NCBI GenBank assembly: GCA_034521465.1
Contig: JAXHMN010000019.1
Span: forward strand, 1-64,000
Direction of reading: 5' to 3'
Length of the DNA: 64,000 nucleotides
DNA from: SURF-28 sp034521465
Lineage (GTDB): Bacteria; Bacteroidota; Ignavibacteria; Ignavibacteriales; Melioribacteraceae
Shown piece by piece: positions 55,557 through 64,000 of this stretch. The position numbers and the translations under genes are program-made. Below the pieces are notes generated by a model. It searched no databases. It saw only the letters and a list, made by a program, of their open reading frames with translations, and was not told the DNA's origin. Positions within the stretch are counted from its first letter, which is position 1. Every line of letters starts with the position of its first letter.

Positions 55557-56934
55557 ATGTATTTCGAACACGTATATGAAAAAGGATTAGCACAAGCGAG
55601 TTACTTTATCGGCTGCCAAGCAACCGGTGAAGCGATAGTTATCGATCCCAAAAGAGATATCGATACATATCTCGAAATTGCCGATCGAGAGAATATGAGA
55701 GATAACCAAAATTACCGAAACGCATATTCACGCAGATTTTCTAAGCGGTTCACGAGAACTTGCTCAAGCAACCGGTGCGGAAATTCTGCTTTCCGATGAA
55801 GGCGGTGCCGATTGGGAATATCAATTTGATCATACCGGATTGAAAGACGGAAACCAATTCAAAGTCGGCAATTTAATTTTTGATGTTATGCACACACCGG
55901 GACACACTCCCGAACATATCAGTTTTCTTTTGACCGACAGTGCAGCAAGCACAAAACCGATAATGGTTTTTACCGGTGACTTTGTTTTTGTGGGTGATGT
56001 CGGCAGACCCGATTTACTCGAGAAAGCAGCCGGAATTACCGGTACAATGGAAAAAGGTGCTCGACAGATGTTTGATTCACTTAAAAAATTCAAAACGTTA
56101 CCGGATTATATTCAAGTTTGGCCGGGACACGGAGCCGGTTCCGCATGTGGTAAAGCCCTCGGTGCTGTTCCAAGTTCAACCGTTGGATATGAGAAATTAG
56201 TAAACTGGGCATTAAGTATTAATGATGAAGATGAGTTTGTTAAACAGTTGCTTGATGGACAACCGGAGCCGCCAAAATATTTTGCAATGATGAAAAAGTT
56301 GAACAAAGTTGGTCCGGAAGTACTCGGCGGAATTCCGCATCCGGCACGATTGACTTTGAACCAATTCAAAGATGCGCTCGATAAAAATATTCGAATTGTC
56401 GATACAAGAGACAAACTTTCATTTGCCGGCGGACATGTTCCCGGTTCGTTAAACATTCAAGACAACGGCGCCTTCAGTACCTGGGCGGGATGGATGCTCG
56501 ATTACGATGAACCGTTTTTATTAATAGCTCCGGAACATAGAATTGAAGACCTTACAAAAAAACTTATCCGTATCGGTTTAGATAATGTCTATGGATTTTT
56601 ACCGAATATGGATACATACGCAAACGCAGGCAACGAGCTTGAAACAGTTGATCAAATTACATGCAGTGAACTTTCGAACAAGATTAAAGATGGTGATGTT
56701 CAAATTGTTGATGTGCGCGGTTTGAGTGAATACCAAGCCGGAAAAATAGAAAGTGCTGAAAATATTCATGTCGGTTCTTTGAAAGATAACTTAGATAGAA
56801 TCGAAAGTGGTAAAGATGTAGTTGTACATTGTGCAACCGGCGACCGCTCCTCAATCGCAGCAAGTTATTTAAAGAGCAAAGGATTTGATAATGTAATAAA
56901 TTTAACCGGCGGTTACTCCGCTTGGATTGAATGA
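55557..56934 (+). CDS. MBL-fold persulfide-dioxygenase-like protein with rhodanese domains, one frameshift
   Basis: About 459 residues. The metallo-beta-lactamase domain comes first: MYFEHVYEKGLAQASYFIGC, metal ligands ETHIHADFLSG, MHTPGHTPEHISFLL, TGDFVFVGDVGRPDLL and VWPGHGAGSACGK. Two rhodanese-like units follow, the first degenerate (no Cys loop: FLLIAPEHRI). The second has VDVRGLSEYQAGKIE and the loop HCATGDRSS with the catalytic cysteine. The frame breaks near 55701, where one extra G interrupts MRITKITETHIHADF. ETHE1/BlhA-type proteins oxidise glutathione or protein persulfides to sulfite, which the adjacent TSUP could export. Confidence 0.88.
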
Positions 56935-57031
56935 TTGCGCTAAGAAATCTAGAACAAAAAGAGAGTGCTCTAGCATAAAATCGAAATAATCATGTAGTGT
57001 TTTGATTAATCAAATCTCGTCAGAAGAAATT

Positions 57032-57065
57032 AAAATCCCGGTTCTTAAGTTAATCGGATTTTTTT
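57032..57065 (+). terminator. Terminator after the MBL-rhodanese gene
   Basis: AAAATCCCG and CGGATTTTTTT form a short imperfect stem (one bulge) across GTTCTTAAGTTAAT, followed by T-run. Confidence 0.55.
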
Positions 57066-57154
57066 GTAAATATTCAATAAGTTCGTTAAATTGATATTAA
57101 CAAATTAAAAATTAATTATAAAAATTATTTATAGAGGACTTTGAAAAGTGAAAA

Positions 57155-58683
57155 ATGAAGTAAAATTCTTTTATTGTTAATTTTAACTAAAGGATTGCTT
57201 TCTTCACAACCTTTTACCACAACTGTTGAACCGTTTGTTGTCAATGATACTACTGAGGTATTAAATAATTTTTCACCCTCTATTAAGGCAAATGAAAATA
57301 TGGATTTCTTCATTTCCTGGAGCCAGTCCTTAGCTGAAAGATCTTGGCAATCTGATAATAAATTAATCAAAATTAATAAATTTGATCAATTTGGTAATCG
57401 TACAAATGAAAAACCTACAGTAGTTGATTCTTCAGATTATCCATACTTGGAATATTCCAAAATTCATCTTAATTCAATGAAAACCGAGCTATGGGTTACT
57501 TGGAAAGAAAACCGGATGATGCCTGTGGTAGTAAAGTCAAAAATTTTAGATTACAATTTAGATAATATATCTAATGTTTTTTCAATTGGTGGCTGCGATC
57601 GTTGTTGAATATTGATATGAGATTTAGAGATTCCGTAACCATAGCTTATTGGGATTTTTGGAAAGAGGGTATGTATGATGCATGTTATAATCTCATCAAA
57701 GATTTTTCTTCACCTGGGCGAGTATCCTGTTTACCAAGAGTTTTTCCATCTTTTGAAATACGACTCTTTGAACCCAGTGAGTTGATTGATGATGAGCGAT
57801 TACTAGTTTTAGAAGTACCCGATTTTCCACCGACTACAATAGTTTGCGAACTATTATGACTTTTATGAAGAACAATTCACATCAGACATACCTATCGTGA
57901 TAGACACAATACAAAGTGGTTATAGATTAAATGATCTTCAAGTAGTTGCTTTTGATAATAATAATCATTTTGTAATTTGGACTGTCAGTCACAATTCTCT
58001 TAACCGAACAAAAGTTGATTCAATTTATATTCAAAAGTATAATAACTTCGGTCCCAATGTTAGAAACTCAGTTCACCCAACAAATATGATTGCCAATCGA
58101 TATTCTACGGAGGACCTAGTAATTTAAGGTTTTTAGTCACGAAAAATGGTTTGTTACTTTTTTATGAAACAGATACAGCAGTGAACTGCCTTGTTGTTAA
58201 TAATGAATTAAGGGAAATAGGTGAATACGAAATTCATCTAAAAAACGACAATAATCAAAGAAACTTTAATTTTGATGTGCGAGATAGCTTACATCTACCT
58301 AACTTGGGAAGCTGGGAATCTTGAATCTCAAAATAAAAATATTTGGGCTAAAGTCATGGAAATGAGCGAACTTTTTCATGTTGAAGATGAACCAGACATC
58401 CCAATTCAATTCACACTAAAACAAAATTACCCAAATCCATTTAATCCAAGTACAACAATAACGTTTTCACTACCACTATCCGGTAAAGTTGAGCTTAAGA
58501 TTTTTGATTTACTTGGCAGAGAAGTGAAAACATTAGCTAATACTGAAATGAGGGCTGGTAATCATACTATTGAATGGAACGGTAAAGGTAATAAAGGTAA
58601 TGAACTCTCAAGCGGAGTTTATTTTTATACTTTAAAGAGCAAGCAATTACTTTGAAACAAAAAAGATGATTTTAATGCGGTAA
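57155..58683 (+). CDS. T9SS-exported protein with type A C-terminal sorting domain, many frameshifts
   Basis: Fragments in all three frames form one protein of about 505 residues. A signal peptide KILLLLILTKGLLSSQPF is restored if the frame shifts just after the ATG at 57155. Then come beta-rich stretches (NFSPSIKANENMDFFISWSQ; TELWVTWKENRMMPVVVKSK; AFDNNNHFVIWTVSHNSLN). The terminus is FTLKQNYPNPFNPSTTITFS, GREVKTLANTEMRAGNHTIE and ELSSGVYFYTLK, ending ETKKMILMR. That is the classical Ignavibacteria/Bacteroidota type IX sorting domain. Shifts lie near 57160, 57600, 57855, 58125, 58270, 58645 and 58662. The mature body has no family I can name. Confidence 0.75.
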
Positions 58684-58684
58684 A

Positions 58685-59235
58685 TTAAGGATTGTCATCA
58701 ACTTGATCATCCCAAACATCAAATTCGATTTGGTTTAACTCTAGTTGAGTGATTAATTTTTCTATTTCATCCAATTGTTCGGCCTCACTGTCTTTCAACA
58801 TTGCCTTTAAAGTTGAAAGAGTTTTTTGGAGTTTTTGTGATGAAAGAATTTTATGAAAATATTTACTGCTTAAAAATTTATGCTTTCTCTACTTAATTGC
58901 TTAATAACATAAGCTACTTCAAATGGATTAGTCTCACCGGATATAAATTCTTCCGTAATCTTATTTTCAAAATCTGGTAGTAGATCTTCATCAACATCCG
59001 AAAGAGAAAGCCATAACTTTTTTACTCTTCTTTTATCATCTTTCTTATATGACGTATAGAAAAATAGAGATCACCTCGCTCGAGGTTTTCAAGTTTTTCT
59101 TTCACCGGTTGATCTTCTTATTCCGCTGAAATGGAAAAACACATTTTCTTTATGATATAGACTAGAAAGAAATCCAAATCCTTTATCAAAGATCTTTTTT
59201 ACGCGGCAGTAATCGAGTAGTTCTTTTTCGGGCAT
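58685..59235 (-). CDS. Cold-shock-domain protein with long C-terminal extension, three or more frameshifts
   Basis: Minus strand, ATG at 59235 (MPEKELLDY), stop at 58685. Residues about 9-38 are a cold-shock fold core, CRVKKIFDKGFGFLSSLYHK then ENVFFHFS (RNP1/RNP2-like, FGF and FFHFS). After shifts near 59110, 59060 and 58888 the text continues KLENLERGDLYFF, VKKLWLSLSDVDEDLLPDFE, GETNPFEVAYVIKQLSR and a helical tail with KAMLKDSEAEQLDEIEKLIT. Total is about 180 residues, far longer than the usual 65-70, so it is a nucleic-acid-binding domain plus an unfamiliar acidic extension. Its stop is 1 bp from the convergent T9SS gene stop. Confidence 0.65.
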
Positions 59236-59749
59236 AAATAATTTCCTAAATGAAAATTAAATTAACTATTTCACAAGAGAGTTGTTTCCTTATTAAATAG
59301 AATTGTCGAATTACCTTTAACTCGCGGGCTATTTATACCATCTCAAACAGTTTGCTATTGTTGAATCAAAGAAAGTTATTTTGTAATAACCTTAGTGAAC
59401 TGTGCGCCTTCTTTGCGAACATCGTGGTTAAGCAGTTAAACCTCAAGGAACACTCCCAAAGGGATGGCTATGCCAGAGGTTTTCACAACGTACACGAAGA
59501 AACCGGTATAACCTCACAAGGGGTCACGTGAATTTTCGGTGGCAAGTTGTTCAGTGCGTGAGCTAACGGATTGAATAATTTTTGGAATGAGAAAAACTAA
59601 TCAATCAAAAAATAATGATAGTATTGGTTGCTCATGTTACTCAAAATGGGGCTAAAGCCCTTTGTTTTTTTAGCTCTTATACTCCCGTCTGCTAAAGCAG
59701 ACGGTAAGTGATTATATCTCTCAAAATTCTTATATCGATTTCCGTCTGC
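59236..59749. other. Gene-free, palindrome-rich stretch upstream of the IS
   Basis: No gene seen. It contains CTTTGCG and GTGGTTAAGC words related to repeat family A (59400-59433), a structured block with AACCTC...GAGGTT arms (59441-59484), GGGCTAAAGCCC (59649-59660) and the perfect palindrome CCGTCTGCTAAAGCAGACGG (59685-59704). Confidence 0.5.
59685..59704. repeat. Palindromic repeat, family F (intact copy)
   Basis: CCGTCTGCTAAAGCAGACGG, 9-bp arms around AA. A second copy 38 bp downstream, CCGTCTGCTTTAGCAGACGG, is split by the IS (59742-59753 and 61308-61319). Confidence 0.85.
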
Positions 59750-59753
59750 TTTA

Positions 59754-61307
59754 GAGTCTGTTGCATAACTCATAGATTTTGGCAAAGAAGTTGCTTCAAT
59801 AAAGAGAACGAACAAAAAAAGAAGCAAAAATGACAGGAAAAAAGAAATACGAACCGAAAATGCTTTATTCAGTAACCTTAGCTGATTTAGTACCGGATGA
59901 TAATTTTTATAGACGATTAGAGTCAGTCTTAGACATGAGATTTTTATATAAAGAAGTAAGAAATCTATATGGCAAAACAGGTAAACCTTCAATTGATCCG
60001 GTGGTGTTTATAAAGATGTTACTTTACGGTTATTTCGAAGGAATAATATCAGACCGTCAGTTAGTAAGGAAGGCAGCCGATAGTTTGAGCGCGAGATATT
60101 ATTTGGGATATGATTTAGATGAAGAACTACCTTGGCACTCAACAATATCAAGAACAAGAAAACTTTTTGGAGAAGAGATTTTCGAGAAGGTATTTGCGGT
60201 AGTATTAGAACAATGTATTGCAGCCGGTTTAGTAAGCGGAGAACATCAATCGATTGATTCAACATTAGTGAAAGCAAATGCATCACTAGACTCATTACAA
60301 AGACAAGTTACAATAACAGACTTGAAACAATATCTAGAGCAGACAAAAGAAGAAAATAAACTTGAAGAAGAAAAGAAAGACGAGAAAAACAAAGACAAAC
60401 CTCCGAAACAGAAAAAGACAAGTAATAAAGAATATGTAAGTAAAACCGATCCGGATAGTAAAATAAGAAAGAAAGGAAGATTTAATACCGACCTATACTA
60501 TTCGACACACTACGGTGTTGACTCAAAGAACAATGTAATAACAGAAGTATATGCTGTGGGCGCAGATGAACCGGATGTAGTATACATACCGAAAATAATA
60601 GAGCGATTAAAAAGAAGATCTAAAGAGCATGGCTTTAATATAAGTTCGATAAGCGCCGACAGAGGATATTTTTCTGGAGAAACCTTAAGTATCTCGGAAA
60701 AAGAAGGAATAATCCCACAGATACCAGAGAGAGTAATGAAAATAGAACAGGGTTATATGATAAAAAAGAATTTAGATATGATAAATCAACTGATGAATAT
60801 ATATGCCCGGTGGGCAATAAGTTGAAATATTTTTGTGATAAAAAAACACATAAAGCACACGGATATAAAGCAAAAGCCGAAGAATGTCGAATGTGCAGAT
60901 TAAAGGAAAAATGCACAGAGGCGCGAAGTAGAATAGTATATCGCTCATATTACACAGAAGAATATGAACGCTTAGAGCAGAGAATGAAAACTGAAGAATT
61001 CAAGATAGCAATGAAACATCGGAAAACCGGACCGGAGTTATTATTTGCCGAAGCAAAGAAAGATCATGGGTTCAGAAAATTTATGACAAGAGGTCTATCA
61101 AGTGCTCAAAAGAACTCATTTATGATAGCAACGGTACAAAATCTTAAAAGGTTATTAAAGGGAAATAGAAAAAGAAAATCAATGTTTGGCATACTGAGTT
61201 GTGTGCAAAAATATTTTCGTTCAATAATAGATTAGAATTTTGTATTCAATAAAATCTAACAGAGTGTGTGCCGATCTCAAAAATAAATCGACTTACGCAA
61301 CACACTC
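59754..61307 (+). mobile_element. IS1182-like insertion sequence, 1554 bp
   Basis: Terminal inverted repeats GAGTCTGTTGCATAACTC (59754-59771) and GACTTACGCAACACACTC (61290-61307) match at 15 of 18 positions. TTTA occurs on both sides (59750-59753 and 61308-61311) as a likely 4-bp target duplication. Removing the IS and one TTTA rebuilds the palindrome CCGTCTGCTTTAGCAGACGG. One transposase gene fills the element. Confidence 0.85.
59830..61235 (+). CDS. IS1182-family DDE transposase, one frameshift
   Basis: About 468 residues. The N-terminal DUF772-type domain reads GKTGKPSIDPVVFIKMLLYG and DRQLVRKAADSLSARYYLGY. The DDE core follows, with SIDSTLVKANASLDSLQRQ, a lysine/glutamate-rich insertion, HYGVDSKNNVITEVYAVGAD and SADRGYFSGETL. 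The C-terminal part has the zinc-like CRMCRLKEKCTEA and RKTGPELLFAEAKKDHGFRK. Frames break near 60767, where adding one A to the A-run restores FRYDKSTDEYICPVGNKLKY. With that correction the enzyme looks complete, so the IS may be active. Confidence 0.88.
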
Positions 61308-61616
61308 TTTAGCAGACGGTGAGAGGACAACAATAAAAATCGGCTTTAGCCACATAGCTAGTACTTCTCACATAAAATACTTTCTTAAGTTAACAGCATT
61401 AAAAACTCCCAAAGGTTCGTTCCGACAATAATTATGTCAACTTACTTTTGCCACTTAATTATCCGGTGAACCGCCGCTAATGCGCGAATGAAGGACTAAT
61501 TAGATCACAGTTAAATTTCCTATTCAAACCAAGTTTCATTAATTTGCAATCTTAAAATGGATAAAGATAGTTCATTTCCAAATTAGCATATATTCACAAA
61601 AAACACAGGATAAAAC
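61308..61616. other. Gene-free stretch between the IS and icd
   Basis: Begins with TTTAGCAGACGG, the right half of the palindrome split by the IS, and holds CGGCTTTAGCC (about 61342), another hairpin-like word. The rest presumably includes the icd promoter; nothing else supported. Confidence 0.4.
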
Positions 61617-63851
61617 ATGACAGATTATAAGATCATTTGGACAAAAATTGACGAAGCTCCGGCACTTGCCTCCTACGCACTTCTTCCGATAGTTGAGGCA
61701 TTTACAAAAGGAACCGAGATAGAATTTGAGACAAAGGATATTTCATTAGCCGGCAGAATTATTGCAAACTTTCCGGAAAAATTAACAGACGAACAAAAAA
61801 TTCCGGACTTATCTTACCGAATTAGGCAAAATTGTAAAAACTCCGGAAGCAAACATTGTCAAACTTCCCAACATCAGCGCTTCAATACCACAGCTTCAAG
61901 CGGCAATAAAAGAATTACAAAGTAAAGGTTACGATATACCAACCTATCCCGAAGAACCAAAAGAATGATGAAGATATAAAACTTCAGAAAAGATTCTCTG
62001 TTGTGTTGGGTTCGGCTGTAAACCCGGTATTAAGGGAAGGTAACTCAGACCGCAGACCGGCAAAAGCAGTAAAAGAATATTCAATGAAGCATCCGCACAA
62101 AATGATGAAACCATGGCCGGAGTCCGGCTCTAAAGCGCGTGTTGCACATATGACAGAAAAGGATTTTTATGAATCTGAAAAATCAACCACTGTAGATGAA
62201 GCGTGCAATGTAAAAATTGAATTTGAAAGCAAGGACGGAAGTAAAGAAGTATTAAAAGAAAAACTTTCTCTGTTAGAAAGTGAAGTAATTGACGCATCGG
62301 TAATGAATGTAAAGTCACTAAGAAATTTTTACGCCGATACAATTGAAGAAGCAAAAAAAGATGATGCACTGCTGTCACTCCACCTAAAAGCAACGATGAT
62401 GAAAGTATCCGACCCGATTTTATTTGGTCATTGTGTTTCGGTTTATTATGAAGATGCATTAGAAAAACATGCCGATACACTTAAAGGAAATTGGTGCAAG
62501 CGTTAATAACGGACTTAGCCGATGTTCTTGAAAAATTGGATAAAACTTCCTTCCGAGAAAAAAGCAGAAATTGAAACCGACATTAATAAAGTGTATGACT
62601 CTCGTCCGGAATTAGCAATGGTTGATTCCGATAAAGGAATTACAAACCTTACATAGACCGAACGATATAATTGTTGATGCATCAATGCCGAACGTTGTAA
62701 GAGACGGTGGTAAAATGTGGAATCGAAATAATGAATTGCAAGATACAATTGCAATGGTTCCCGATAGAAGTTACGCAACAATGTATGCGGAGATTATTGA
62801 AGATGCTAAAGAAGAACGGTCAATTTGATCCGGCTACAATGGGTAATGTTGCAAACGTGGGGTTGATGGCAAAGAAAGCCGAAGAATATGGTTCACACGA
62901 CAAAACATTTCAGGCAAAAGATGATGGAACTATTCGAGTAGTAAAAGAAAATGGTGAAATTTTACTCGAACAAAATGTTGAAGAAGGTGATGTGTTTAGA
63001 ATGTGTCAAACAAAAGATGAGGCAATTAAAGACTGGGTAGGACTTGCAGTGAGAAGAGCAAGATCTTCCGGTTCGCCTGCAATATTCTGGCTCGACGAAA
63101 GTAGAGGGCATGACGCAGAAATTATAAAAAAAGTAAATGAGTATTTGCCGGAACATGAAACAGATGGCTTAGATATTCAAATTCTAAAACCTGTAGAAGC
63201 GATGAAGTACACGTTAAAACGTGTGCGAAAGGTGAAGACACAATATCTGTTACCGGAAATGTATTGAGGGATTATCTCACCGATCTTTTCCGATTTTAGA
63301 ACTTGGCACTAGCGCTAGAATGCTTTCGATTGTTCCGTTACTAAATGGCGGCGGTTTATTTGAAACCGGTGCCGGCGGATCGGCTCCAAAACATGTTCAA
63401 CAGTTTTTGAAAGAAGGTCATTTAAGATGGGATTCACTCGGTGAGTATTGTGCACTTGTTCCATCGCTTGGAACTTGCGGCTGAAAAAACCGGAAATAAG
63501 AAAGCGACAATCTTAGCGAAAACTTTGAACGAGGCAGTAGGTCAATATCTTGAAAATGAAAAACTTCCGTCAAGAAAGGTTAATGAAATTGATAACCGCG
63601 GTTGTTCATTTTACCTAACGCTGTACTGGGCTGAAGCGCTTGCCGGACAAGATGAAGATGGTGAATTAAAAGATCGTTTCGGAAAAGTCGCTAAAGAGTT
63701 GAGGGAAAACGAAGAAAAGATAAACAAAGAACTTATCGCGGCACAAGGTGAACCTGCACAAATTGACGGATACTATTATCCCGATCCTGAGCTTTGCTAT
63801 AAGGAAATGCGACCGAGCGAAACGTTTAATAAAATAATAAACTCGCTTTAG
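61617..63851 (+). CDS. icd: Monomeric NADP-dependent isocitrate dehydrogenase, about ten frameshifts
   Basis: About 740 residues once frames are joined, the size of the monomeric (IDH-II) family, unrelated in fold arrangement to the dimeric enzyme. Blocks: IWTKIDEAPALASYALLPIV, VVLGSAVNPVLREGNSDRRP, KPWPESGSKARVAHMTEKDF, LHLKATMMKVSDPILFGHCV, ASMPNVVRDGGKMWNRNNEL, RRARSSGSPAIFWLDESRGH, LNGGGLFETGAGGSAPKHVQ and NRGCSFYLTLYWAEALA. Breaks occur near 61808, 61963, 62487, 62517, 62548, 62652, 62812, 63226, 63290 and 63472, mostly single-base insertions. Every conserved block survives, so the gene is probably functional in the organism. Converts isocitrate to 2-oxoglutarate with NADP. Confidence 0.85.
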
Positions 63852-63879
63852 ATTATTTTATATTTAGCTCTGTTTTACT

Positions 63880-63912
63880 ATCCCGGTTCAAAATTGAGCC
63901 GGGATTTTTTTT
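63880..63912 (+). terminator. Strong Rho-independent terminator after icd
   Basis: ATCCCGGTTCA pairs with TGAGCCGGGAT (one G-T) around AAAT and is followed by eight T. The last 88 bp show no further feature. Confidence 0.9.
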
Positions 63913-64000
63913 ACCCTAACCAAGTGTAACGATTATAATAAATGGGATGAGGTATATATAATTAAATATCTTGCATCTATATAAATCTTGAATTATCTTT

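Noticed and set aside
59436..59570. Group II intron fragment
   Set aside because: No domain V-like hairpin, no intron-encoded protein and no GUGYG start could be identified.
518..63851. Programmed ribosomal frameshifting as explanation for split genes
   Set aside because: Shifts are at dozens of unrelated sites, in both directions, mostly without slippery heptamers and often several per gene.

Overview
The window looks like a chromosomal piece of a Bacteroidota/Ignavibacteriota-type bacterium, most likely an Ignavibacteria relative. Supporting signs are a type IX secretion C-terminal sorting domain (58.4-58.7 kb), a PorD-like DUF4835 protein, a TonB-dependent receptor paired with a DUF4249 lipoprotein, PEGA-domain lipoproteins, PorV-like outer-membrane proteins and moderate-to-low GC. 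Shine-Dalgarno sites are clear before several genes (acs, mcm, the YtxH gene, the EF-G paralogue). That fits Ignavibacteria better than classical Bacteroidetes. This placement is inference; there is no rRNA in the window.

Layout: 0-2.5 kb, tRNA-Ser and acetyl-CoA synthetase. 2.7-8.6 kb, TonB receptor, DUF4249 and PEGA/propeller lipoproteins, then a convergent patatin-like phospholipase. 9.2-15.4 kb, a TetR-controlled RND efflux operon (TetR, TolC, adaptor, pump). 15.9-25.3 kb, a minus-strand tricarboxylate block: citrate lyase alpha (citF), a CitD-CitE fusion, a YoeB/YefM toxin pair, an MmgE/PrpD dehydratase, a Lys4-like homoaconitase/aconitase, an HD-like protein and an isocitrate/homoisocitrate dehydrogenase. 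25.4-31.3 kb, envelope proteins and a HEAT-cyclophilin fusion. 31.3-34.8 kb, a GNAT N-acyltransferase, a serine palmitoyltransferase-like enzyme and an SDR, which together resemble a bacterial ceramide-synthesis module. 35-41.7 kb, a cytochrome-like lipoprotein, PhoD, tRNA-Ala, a toxin/antitoxin plus XRE islet, MATE and Maf. 42-53 kb, housekeeping genes (YtxH, DUF948, an EF-G paralogue, HIT, thyA, a PEGA lipoprotein, folA, mutL, methylmalonyl-CoA mutase, UbiA/DPPR synthase). 53-57 kb, a CorC-like transporter and a sulfur module (TSUP exporter, rhodanese, persulfide-dioxygenase-like MBL with rhodanese). 57-64 kb, a T9SS cargo gene, a cold-shock-domain gene, an IS1182-like element and monomeric NADP isocitrate dehydrogenase.

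The dominant anomaly is that more than twenty otherwise ordinary genes are split by single-base insertions or deletions, many in short homopolymers. The distribution is uneven: about 35.7-53.6 kb is nearly clean, while 57-63.9 kb is very dense, with about ten indels in one gene. Protein similarity continues unbroken across the shifts, so unpolished long-read sequence is the simplest explanation. I therefore annotate these as single genes spanning the shifts.

Intergenic gaps carry several distinct families of degenerate palindromic or short-word repeats. The IS element sits exactly inside one palindrome, flanked by a 4-bp duplication. The most interesting biology is the tricarboxylate cluster with its natural CitD-CitE fusion, and the candidate ceramide locus.
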